DNA of 5,567 bases, from positions 1 to 5,567 of the forward strand of contig DMNR01000037.1 in NCBI GenBank assembly GCA_003452655.1, in the 5' to 3' direction. This DNA is from Actinomycetota bacterium. Lineage in GTDB: Bacteria; Actinomycetota; Actinomycetes; S36-B12; UBA10799. The position numbers were made by a program, and so were the translations under genes. The notes beneath the pieces are model-generated. The model worked only from the letters and a program-made list of their open reading frames with translations. It searched no databases and was not told where the DNA came from. Positions 1 through 5,112 of this stretch are shown one piece after another (position 1 is the stretch's first letter; each line of letters starts with the position of its first letter).

Positions 1-2058
1 GACAAACCGATGATCTACTACCCGCTGAGCACCCTGATCACCGCCGGTGCGCGCGACATTTTGGTCATTACCGACGCCCAGGATGCCTCCGCCATCCACC
101 GAGTCCTGGGTGATGGTTCCCAATTCGGAATCTCCCTCTCCTATGGAGTCCAGCCAGAACCCCAAGGAGTCGCGCAGGCATTGACCATTGGGGCGGACTT
201 CATCGGCTCGCAGCGCGTCGCCCTGGTCCTCGGCGACAGCATCCTGCACGGCCCTGGCCTGGACGAGGCCGTTGTGGCGGCCGCCGGCGGGGCCGGGACC
301 CACATCTTTGCCTACCGGGTCGCGCATCCACAGCGCTACGGCGTCATCGAGCTCGACCAGGGTGGCCGACCCGTCGCCATTGAAGAGAAGCCGCAGCAGC
401 CTCGCTCGCAGCTGGCTGTTCCGGGGCTCTACTTCTTTGACGCCGACGTGGTTGAGGTTGCCCGGTCGGTGAGCCCGTCATCTCGCGGGGTGTACGAGAT
501 CAGCGACGTGGTTCGCTACTACCTCGAGCACAACCGGCTCACGGTCTGCGGGTTGCCAGACGGCTGTGCCTGGTATGACGCCTCGACTCTTGACGGCTTG
601 ACGGACGCCTCGGGCTACGTCAAAGCGCTGCAGAACCGGCAGGGGCTGGTGCTGGGTGCTCCTGAGCTCGCTGCGCGGCAGGCCGGGTTCCTCAGCGACG
701 AAGAGTATGTCGCCCTGGCGCGCCAACTCTCGCCTTCCGACTACGGGTCGGCGCTCTTGGCGGAGGTCCGGGTGGAGACCCGCCAGCATGACCGTGCGGT
801 TGGCGTGGCACAAGAGCAGGCACGGGCAGTGGCCAGGGTGACCGAAGCCGCTCGGGCCGTAGGCCACCGATCGGCAGGGCCGGGTTCTGTGGCAACGGTG
901 CGAGCCGTCGACCAGGCGTCGCCGGCACCATTTGCCGAACCGGTGTTGGTGACCAAACCGCTGCTGCCGCCACTGGCGGAAGTCAGTGCAGCCCTGGAAG
1001 AGGTGTGGGCGGCGGGTTGGTTGACGAATGGCGGTCGCCAGCATCAGGAGTTGGAACGCACCTTGTCGCGGCGACTCGATGCGCCCCACCTCAGCCTGTT
1101 TGCCAACGGCACCCTGGCCCTGATGGTGGGTTGTCAGGCGCTGCGACTATCCGGAGAGGTGATCACCACCCCCTTCACCTTCCCGGCGACCATTCACGCC
1201 CTGAACTGGAATGGGCTGACGCCGGTGTTCGCCGACATCGACCCGGTCACGCTCTGTCTTGACCCAGCGTCGGTCGAGCGGGCGGTGACCCGAGCCACCA
1301 CGGGCATCATGGGCGTGCATGTCTACGGCATTCCTTGTGATGTTGATGGAATACAACAGGTCGCCTCGAACTACTACCTCAAGGTCCTCTACGACGCTGC
1401 CCATGCCTTTGAGACCACCGTCAATGGGCGTTCCATCGCCTCCTTCGGTGACGCGGTGGCCTTCAGCTTCCATGCCACCAAGCTCTTCCATACCGCTGAG
1501 GGAGGAGCACTAGCCGTCGGCGACGCGGGACTGAAGGACCGGGTCGACCACTTGAAGAACTTCGGCATCGACCACGAAGAACAGGTCAGCCAGGTAGGGA
1601 TCAACGCCAAGCTCAGCGAGGTCCATGCGGCGGTTGGCAACGTCGTCTTGCGCTATGTCGATGCCGAGCGGGCCGCTCGCGCCCGACTGCGCCGGCAGTA
1701 CCAGACGCTCCTGGACGACATCGACGGCGTGGATCTGATGGGCTTGCCCGATAACGCCACGGACAGCGGGCAATACCTGATCGCCCGCATCAACGAACAG
1801 CGGTTCGGAATGAGTCGCGATGAGCTGCACGGCCGGCTGCGCGCCATGAATGTCTTGAGTCGCAAGTACTTCTTCCCCTTGGCTAGCGAGTACGCGTGCT
1901 ACCGCTCGTTGCCAAGTGCCTCCCCGCAGGCGCTACCGAACGCCTACCGCGCGGCCAGCGAAGTGCTGGCCTTGCCCTATCACGGGCGGCTAGCCGAGAA
2001 CGATGTCGAACGCATCTGCGAGGTCATCAGGTCCGCCTCGCGCGTCCGCGTTTCGTGA
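1..2058 (+). CDS. Bifunctional RmlA-type nucleotidyltransferase / DegT-family sugar aminotransferase fusion (5' partial)
   Basis: The gene enters from outside the window. Bases 1-9 read Asp-Lys-Pro, which precedes MIYYPLSTL in RmlA, so the ATG at 10 is internal and about 25 N-terminal residues with the GGxGTRL loop are missing. Numbering from that Met, residues 1-253 are an RmlA domain (glucose-1-phosphate + dTTP to dTDP-glucose). It has LGDSILHG at 74-81, IEEKP at 124-128, GLYFFD at 139-144 and AWYD at 187-190. Residues 254-312 are an Ala/Arg/Val-rich linker. Residues 313-682 are a fold-type I PLP aminotransferase: VTKPLLPPL start, SLFANGTLAL at 362-371, YDAAHAF at 461-467 (Asp462 for the PLP ring nitrogen), and SFHATKLFHTAEGGA at 486-500 with Lys491 as the predicted Schiff-base lysine. 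The second half most resembles VioA, which makes dTDP-4-amino-4,6-dideoxyglucose; other dTDP-ketosugar aminotransferases remain possible. No stop or frame break separates the halves. Domain calls are firm; exact sugar specificity is inferred. Confidence 0.9.
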   Translation, partial: DKPMIYYPLSTLITAGARDILVITDAQDASAIHRVLGDGSQFGISLSYGVQPEPQGVAQALTIGADFIGSQRVALVLGDSILHGPGLDEAVVAAAGGAGTHIFAYRVAHPQRYGVIELDQGGRPVAIEEKPQQPRSQLAVPGLYFFDADVVEVARSVSPSSRGVYEISDVVRYYLEHNRLTVCGLPDGCAWYDASTLDGLTDASGYVKALQNRQGLVLGAPELAARQAGFLSDEEYVALARQLSPSDYGSALLAEVRVETRQHDRAVGVAQEQARAVARVTEAARAVGHRSAGPGSVATVRAVDQASPAPFAEPVLVTKPLLPPLAEVSAALEEVWAAGWLTNGGRQHQELERTLSRRLDAPHLSLFANGTLALMVGCQALRLSGEVITTPFTFPATIHALNWNGLTPVFADIDPVTLCLDPASVERAVTRATTGIMGVHVYGIPCDVDGIQQVASNYYLKVLYDAAHAFETTVNGRSIASFGDAVAFSFHATKLFHTAEGGALAVGDAGLKDRVDHLKNFGIDHEEQVSQVGINAKLSEVHAAVGNVVLRYVDAERAARARLRRQYQTLLDDIDGVDLMGLPDNATDSGQYLIARINEQRFGMSRDELHGRLRAMNVLSRKYFFPLASEYACYRSLPSASPQALPNAYRAASEVLALPYHGRLAENDVERICEVIRSASRVRVS

Positions 2059-2170
2059 CCGCCGATCCAGCGGAATCTCTTTGGAAACCGGCAGTTTTGC
2101 CGATGTGAGAAGGGTCAGCCAGGGTTGCGTCCGCCCCGATTCGGCGCTTCGCCTCTGCGTCCCAACGGCT

Positions 2171-2175
2171 AAGGA
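2171..2175 (+). promoter_or_regulatory. Ribosome binding site fixing the GTG start of the FkbM gene
   Basis: AAGGA lies 5 bases before the GTG at 2181. Other in-frame GTG codons follow at 2190 and 2199, but the spacing favours 2181. The 122-base gap from the previous stop (2059-2180) holds no other recognised gene. It has only weak short dyads, such as CGGCA-GTTT-TGCCG at 2089-2102, and no convincing promoter. Confidence 0.7.
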
Positions 2176-2180
2176 CAACA

Positions 2181-2864
2181 GTGACAAACGTGACAACGGT
2201 GGACATCTACCAGTACTTCCAACAGGTCATTGCCACTTCCGACCGACCGGTCGTCTGTGAGATCGGCGCCGCCTATGGCGATGACACGACCCGGCTGGTC
2301 CAGCTCACCGATGCCATCTGCCGGCAGAAAGGCGTGGACTCATTCGAGTACTACGCCTTCGAGCCGGACCCCCGCAACATCTCCGCGTTGAAGCGAAGCG
2401 CGGTCCGCGATCAATTCACGCTCATCGAGGCAGCGGTCGGCTCCCGCAACGAGCGGGCTACCTTCCGGATGTCCGATGGTGGACGCCCGGACGGGCAGGG
2501 CCATCACACCCTGTCAGGCTCGCTGAAGGAGCCGATTCGGCACTTCGAGGTGTGGCCGCACATCACCTTCCAGGACACCGCGACGGTGCGGGTGCTGCGG
2601 CTGGATGACGCGATGAGCATCTACAGCTTCGATCACATCGACTTCATCTGGTGTGACGTGCAAGGCGCCGAGGACATGGTCATCGACGGCGGCATCAACG
2701 CCTTGAAGCGAACGCGGTACTTCTACACCGAGTTCTACGACATCGAGGTCTACTCCGGTCAGCTGCCGTTGGCCGAGATCCACCGCCGCCTGCCGGGTCG
2801 CTGGCGGATCGTGGAGCGTTACCCCACCGACGTGTTGTTCGAGAACCTCGAGCCGTGGGTGTAG
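2181..2864 (+). CDS. FkbM-family SAM-dependent methyltransferase
   Basis: The product is 227 aa, typical for a compact FkbM enzyme; the family O-methylates sugars and other small or glycan substrates using S-adenosylmethionine. The SAM-binding motif I is VVCEIGAAYGD at residues 24-34. Motif II is the acidic YAFEPDPRN at 58-66. VRVLRLDDAM at 136-145 and IDFIWCDVQGAEDMVIDG at 153-170 match the family's LDD and D-V-x-G-A-E blocks. There is no signal peptide or membrane segment, so it is cytosolic. It starts with GTG behind AAGGA and ends 7 bases before the next ATG, so it is probably cotranscribed with that gene. Beside a dTDP-sugar aminotransferase, its likely target is a hydroxyl of an amino-deoxy sugar, but the sequence does not prove the substrate. 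Confidence 0.88.
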   Translation: MTNVTTVDIYQYFQQVIATSDRPVVCEIGAAYGDDTTRLVQLTDAICRQKGVDSFEYYAFEPDPRNISALKRSAVRDQFTLIEAAVGSRNERATFRMSDGGRPDGQGHHTLSGSLKEPIRHFEVWPHITFQDTATVRVLRLDDAMSIYSFDHIDFIWCDVQGAEDMVIDGGINALKRTRYFYTEFYDIEVYSGQLPLAEIHRRLPGRWRIVERYPTDVLFENLEPWV

Positions 2865-2871
2865 GTGCCTG

Positions 2872-3390
2872 ATGACAAGCGACCTGTTGGCCGTTTGTGT
2901 GTCGCACACCGTGCCCGTGGTGCCCCGAAGCTGGTACGACCTGCCGATTTACCAGGGAAATCAGTTTCGTGACGAGCCGACCCATGTGGCGCACTTGGCG
3001 CCGGGGTGGGATCGGCTGACCGACGTGGCCTACGGCATGGCCGGAACCTATGCGGTGCCCCAGTTGCTGATGCTGGGCGCGCTGACGCCACGCTGGATTT
3101 CGCTGCAGAACCACCGCAAGGCCGTGGTCGGTAACAACATCGGGCAGCCCAGCCCCACTCAACCCCAGTACCACGAGGTTGACCCTGACCTGGCCGCCCG
3201 ACTGGTGCCCGAGCTGCGGCCCAAGCCGGGGTTCGACTTCCTCCTGCCGCCGTTGATCGGGTTTCCGGTCAGCCTGTCGGAGCATTACGCGGCCGTGCAC
3301 ATCGGGGCGGACCTGCTGGAGTACCTCGAGCTGGGGTTGGAACTCGATGTGCTCACCGAGGAGCAGGCCTCGTGGCTGTGGAACAGCTGA
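2872..3390 (+). CDS. Hypothetical protein with weak DUF4422-like features, probably 3'-truncated
   Basis: The product is 172 aa and soluble, with no signal peptide or clear membrane segment. The ATG is 7 bases after the FkbM stop; a weak AGGTG overlapping that stop can serve as ribosome binding site. I do not firmly recognise it. The order of landmarks recalls DUF4422 proteins of capsule and glycan loci: a short start strand VCVSH (8-12), LPIYQG (24-29), a WISLQNHRK block (75-83) where DUF4422 has a Gly-Leu-x-His-Tyr-Arg-Arg strand, FDFLLPP (121-127) resembling the family's Tyr-Asp-x-Ile-Leu-Pro, then SEHYAAVH (136-143). From memory DUF4422 proteins are about 250 aa, so roughly 70-80 C-terminal residues would be missing. 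The reading ends at LTEEQASWLWNS, where a differently coded minus-strand segment begins. Alternatively it is a complete small protein of an unknown family. By position it would transfer or modify a sugar. Confidence 0.65.
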   Translation: MTSDLLAVCVSHTVPVVPRSWYDLPIYQGNQFRDEPTHVAHLAPGWDRLTDVAYGMAGTYAVPQLLMLGALTPRWISLQNHRKAVVGNNIGQPSPTQPQYHEVDPDLAARLVPELRPKPGFDFLLPPLIGFPVSLSEHYAAVHIGADLLEYLELGLELDVLTEEQASWLWNS

Positions 3391-3707
3391 GCCAGGCGGG
3401 GCAGCTCGACCGGCTCCCGAGGGGTCGGTAGGTGGTGCACCACCGGGGCCGGCGCGGCGGCCGGCTGGGCTGGGCGCGGCGCGGACGCCTGAGCGCTGGC
3501 GTTCGCGGTGCCGTCCGGACCAGCCACAGTGAACGCGACCGGTTGGGCGGCAGCGTTGTCACGTGCGGCGGCCAGGCCCGGAGTGGACTGAGCACCGGCT
3601 GGCTGCTGCTCCGTCTGGCTACCGCTCCCGGAGTTCTCCGAGCGAGGCCCGCGCTGGGCGGCCAGGCTGATCCCACTGGGCCCGGCGGCAGGTGCGTTTC
3701 GATCTGA
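3391..3707 (-). pseudogene. Possible remnant of a low-complexity, FliK-like protein
   Basis: The minus strand is open from 3707 (after TGA at 3708-3710) down to a stop at 3285. In 3391-3707 it reads as a hydrophilic Ala/Pro/Gln/Ser-rich chain, with stretches such as QPVAFTVAGPDGTANAS and APRPAQPAAAPAPVV, followed by EPVELPRLAQLF. Codon third positions are GC-rich. The plus-strand frames here give Arg/Gly/Trp-rich products typical of shadows. Ala/Pro-rich linkers before a conserved C-terminal domain are usual in FliK hook-length control proteins, and flgE lies close by, hence the guess. No good start exists (GTG at 3527 lacks a ribosome binding site and would drop much of the chain). Below about 3385 the frame is only the antisense of the neighbouring gene, so the FliK C-terminal domain is absent. 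It may be a fragment left by rearrangement, or a chance open frame in GC-rich DNA. Confidence 0.35.
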
Positions 3708-3725
3708 TCAGTCTTCCAGCTGATC
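3704..3725 (+). repeat. Copy 1 of a duplicated CTGATCAG-N7/8-GCTGATC motif
   Basis: CTGATCAG at 3704-3711 is followed after 7 bases by GCTGATC at 3719-3725. It contains the palindrome TGATCA at 3705-3710, and a second one runs from 3721 to 3726. The same arrangement recurs 82 bases downstream. It could be a regulator site, a recombination remnant or chance. Confidence 0.45.
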
Positions 3726-3785
3726 ACCTCGACACGGGAGCTCATTCGCGTCACCATCGGCGTTCGCGCCGAGCTGATTGCACAC

Positions 3786-3808
3786 CTGATCAGCGGTTTC
3801 TGCTGATC
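3786..3808 (+). repeat. Copy 2 of a duplicated CTGATCAG-N7/8-GCTGATC motif
   Basis: CTGATCAG at 3786-3793 is followed after 8 bases by GCTGATC at 3802-3808. The palindrome TGATCA lies at 3787-3792. It ends 8 bases before the strong hairpin that precedes flgE. Only the motif cores match copy 1; the spacers differ. Confidence 0.45.
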
Positions 3809-3816
3809 CGGCAGAT

Positions 3817-3854
3817 GTGGGGAGTCGGGCCCAATGCGGTGCCCGACTCCCCGC
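3817..3854 (+). terminator. Perfect 12-bp hairpin upstream of flgE (terminator- or leader-like)
   Basis: GGGGAGTCGGGC (3819-3830) pairs perfectly with GCCCGACTCCCC (3841-3852) around a 10-base loop. A G-U and a G-C pair can extend the stem to 3817/3854. Neither strand has a U-tract after it, so it is not a classical intrinsic terminator; U-less hairpins are proposed to act as terminators in actinomycetes. It ends 35 bases before the flgE ATG. It could end upstream transcription or form a structured leader on the flgE mRNA. Confidence 0.55.
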
Positions 3855-3876
3855 TCTACCTCGCAAAGCAACGGAT

Positions 3877-3880
3877 AGGA
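3877..3880 (+). promoter_or_regulatory. Ribosome binding site deciding the flgE start
   Basis: AGGA with 9 bases to the ATG at 3890. The same frame is open back to an ATG at 3692, but the extra 66 residues are Arg/His-rich and unlike any FlgE. MLRAAESALRGLKMHQ matches the usual flagellar rod/hook N-terminus. Confidence 0.7.
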
Positions 3881-3889
3881 ATCGTTGAC

Positions 3890-4690
3890 ATGCTGCGTGC
3901 GGCCGAGTCAGCCCTGCGGGGCCTGAAGATGCACCAGACCTACATCGATGTGACCGGCAACAACATTGCCAATGTCAACACCGACGGGTTCAAGCGCTCA
4001 CAGGCGGAGTTCGAGGACATCCTGACCGCGCTGACCAAGGTTCGGGGCATGCCCGACCCAGGCACGCCCGGCACCCTCAATCCAGCAATGGTGGGCCTTG
4101 GGGTCCGGCTGCACGCTATTGATGGCCAATTCTCCCAGGGTGCGCTGAAGATCACGAATGTGGCCACCGACCTCGCCATTCAGGGTGAGGGCTATTTTGT
4201 GTTGCAGGGCCCAACCGGTCCAGTCTATACCCGCAGCGGCACCTTCACTCTCGACGCTAACGGGACGGTTCGCGCCGGGGATGGCAAGGCGCTCTTGAGT
4301 ACCACCGGTCAGCCCATCTCGGTGCAGGGAAGTGGTGTCACCGGAGCTCCGGCCGTGAGCATCAGCCCTAATGGGCAAGTTATTGCGAGCAATGGCACTC
4401 AACAGGCGATCCTGGGCACGATTCAACTCGCTCGATTCACGAACCAATCAGGCCTGGAACGAGTCGGGAATACCGAATTTCGAATCACCGTGGCCTCCGG
4501 CCCGGCCATCACCGGTCAGGGCAATACGAACGGCCTCGGGCAGATCATTTCTGGGGTCGTCGAGACCTCAAACGTCGATATGGGAACCGAGTTGACGAAT
4601 CTCATCGTCGCTCAGCGCGGCTTCTCAGCCAATCAAAAAGTGATGACCGCGACGGACGAACTGGTCGACCAGCTGAACAAGCTTCGATGA
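3890..4690 (+). CDS. flgE: Flagellar hook protein FlgE (short Gram-positive type)
   Basis: The product is 266 aa, close to the 264-aa hook protein of Bacillus subtilis and shorter than the roughly 400-aa enterobacterial FlgE. The N-terminal rod/hook helix ends in GNNIANVNTDGFKRS (23-37), the family signature. The central part has ATDLAIQGEGYFVL (92-105) and VYTRSGTFTLDANG (112-125), conserved in FlgE, FlgF and FlgG. The C-terminal helix carries SNVDMGTELTNLIVAQRGF (227-245) and TATDELVDQLNKL (253-265), which packs against the N-terminal helix in the assembled filament. There is no signal peptide, as expected for a type III flagellar export substrate. The downstream swrD-motA order supports hook protein rather than distal-rod FlgG, although FlgG is the same length and cannot be fully excluded. 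The flgD cap gene usually upstream is absent. Two hairpins begin 4 bases after the stop. Confidence 0.88.
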   Translation: MLRAAESALRGLKMHQTYIDVTGNNIANVNTDGFKRSQAEFEDILTALTKVRGMPDPGTPGTLNPAMVGLGVRLHAIDGQFSQGALKITNVATDLAIQGEGYFVLQGPTGPVYTRSGTFTLDANGTVRAGDGKALLSTTGQPISVQGSGVTGAPAVSISPNGQVIASNGTQQAILGTIQLARFTNQSGLERVGNTEFRITVASGPAITGQGNTNGLGQIISGVVETSNVDMGTELTNLIVAQRGFSANQKVMTATDELVDQLNKLR

Positions 4691-4694
4691 CCCG

Positions 4695-4721
4695 TCCGGG
4701 CGGGGAAACCCCTGGCCCGGA
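4695..4721 (+). terminator. First hairpin of a tandem pair after flgE
   Basis: TCCGGGC (4695-4701) pairs with GCCCGGA (4715-4721). Inside, GGGG-AAA-CCCC (4702-4712) forms a 4-bp inner stem with a 3-base loop, and TG at 4713-4714 bulges out. That makes 11 base pairs starting 4 bases after the flgE stop. No long U-tract follows. Confidence 0.6.
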
Positions 4722-4729
4722 GCACCTTT

Positions 4730-4761
4730 GGGACGCGACCGCAGCAGCGCGGTCGCGTCCT
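4730..4761 (+). terminator. Second hairpin after flgE, probable intrinsic terminator
   Basis: GGACGCGACCGC (4731-4742) pairs perfectly with GCGGTCGCGTCC (4749-4760) around a 6-base loop, with a possible G-U closing pair at 4730/4761. The bases after it, TGCGTTTGCTC, include a short T-run. With the hairpin at 4695-4721 it should reduce read-through from flgE into swrD. Confidence 0.7.
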
Positions 4762-4777
4762 GCGTTTGCTCACACGT

Positions 4778-4804
4778 TCATTTCCGCGCCAACTCGGCCG
4801 ATAG
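4778..4804 (+). promoter_or_regulatory. Candidate sigma-28 (FliA/WhiG-type) promoter for swrD-motA
   Basis: GCCGATAG at 4797-4804 matches 7 of 8 positions of the known sigma-28 -10 box GCCGATAA. At the standard 11-base spacing, TCATTTCC (4778-4785) is a weak match to the TAAAGTTT -35 box. It lies just after the tandem hairpins and about 55 bases before the swrD start, as expected for a promoter restarting transcription. The weak -35 and the overlap with an inverted repeat keep this tentative. Confidence 0.4.
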
Positions 4805-4820
4805 GAGCTTGCGGGCCGAG
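4793..4820. repeat. Inverted repeat over the candidate -10 box
   Basis: CTCGGCC (4793-4799) and GGCCGAG (4814-4820) form a perfect 7-bp inverted repeat with a 14-base spacer. It covers the candidate -10 box and the expected transcription start, so it could be an operator, a leader hairpin or chance. Confidence 0.4.
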
Positions 4821-4859
4821 GAAGGTCCCAATCCCGATAGCCATGGATGGACGACCAGC

Positions 4860-5111
4860 ATGATCACAGTGACGCGTCGCAACGGCACGACGTTCGCGCT
4901 CAATCCTGACTTGATTGAGCGCGTCGAAGCCACGCCCGACACCGTGATCACTTTGGTCAGTGGGACCAGGTACGTCGTCGCCGAGAGCGTAAGGGACATC
5001 GTGGACGCAGTGCGTAATTTCCGAGCCGCAGTCCTCATTGCCTCGACCGCCCCAACGAACACGACGGCACCGCGGGCCCGCCTGCACTCCGTCTCAACGA
5101 CGGAGGAGTGA
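4860..5111 (+). CDS. swrD: SwrD/FlbD family flagellar protein
   Basis: The product is 83 aa. Residues 1-50 match the FlbD/SwrD family almost end to end: MITVTRRNGTTFALNPDLIE (1-20), then EATPDTVITLVSGTRYVV (23-40) and an amphipathic helix to about residue 57. In Bacillus, SwrD raises flagellar torque and swarming, apparently by supporting stator output; FlbD-like proteins usually sit between the hook gene and motA or fliL, as here. The ATG at 4860 is chosen because MI-x-V-T-R is the conserved start. The frame is open back to 4728, but that part crosses the second hairpin and is not protein-like. A weak GGA lies 8 bases upstream of the ATG. Residues 58-83 form an Ala/Thr/Ser-rich tail longer than in many relatives. 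The end of the gene carries the motA ribosome binding site. Confidence 0.87.
   Translation: MITVTRRNGTTFALNPDLIERVEATPDTVITLVSGTRYVVAESVRDIVDAVRNFRAAVLIASTAPTNTTAPRARLHSVSTTEE
5102..5108 (+). promoter_or_regulatory. Ribosome binding site of motA inside the swrD end
   Basis: GGAGGAG lies within the last codons of swrD, 4 bases before the motA ATG. With only 1 base between the swrD stop and the motA start, the two genes are probably translationally coupled. Confidence 0.8.
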
Positions 5112-5112
5112 C

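Larger units (their letters stand above)
3391..3889. other. 499-base interval without an intact gene between the glycan and flagellar blocks
   Basis: This interval holds the possible minus-strand FliK-like remnant (3391-3707), a cluster of CTGATC motifs (3667-3808), a 12-bp perfect hairpin (3817-3854) and the flgE ribosome binding site (3877-3880). No flgD, tRNA, transposase or insertion-sequence end is recognisable. No convincing sigma-70 or sigma-28 promoter for flgE could be picked out. Confidence 0.7.

Noticed and set aside
478..1089. 203-aa open frame on the minus strand
   Set aside because: It lies wholly within the RmlA-aminotransferase gene and has an Arg/His/Pro-rich composition typical of an antisense shadow.
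943..2058. Separate aminotransferase gene starting at GTG 943
   Set aside because: GTG 943 is in frame and near the expected VioA N-terminus, but there is no ribosome binding site before it and no stop ends the RmlA part. The fusion is the simpler reading, though internal initiation is not excluded.
2695..3300. 201-aa open frame on the minus strand
   Set aside because: It is antisense to the FkbM and following genes, which have clear motifs or ribosome binding sites, and its composition is shadow-like.
3432..3707. 91-aa plus-strand open frame as continuation of the gene ending at 3390
   Set aside because: It is Arg/Gly/Trp-rich without any recognisable block, and it has no ribosome binding site.
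3708..3806. 32-residue plus-strand stretch with repeated Leu-Ile (QLIT, ELIR, ELIA, HLIS)
   Set aside because: It looks protein-like but is bounded by stops, has no start codon and matches nothing I know; the Leu-Ile pattern partly reflects the CTGATC repeats.
3692..3889. 66-residue N-terminal extension of FlgE
   Set aside because: It is His/Arg-rich, crosses the CTGATC motifs and the hairpin, and is absent from the FlgE family; the ATG at 3890 has its own AGGA.
3885..3890. TTGACA as a -35 box
   Set aside because: It overlaps the flgE start codon and no -10 box follows at the right distance inside the gene.
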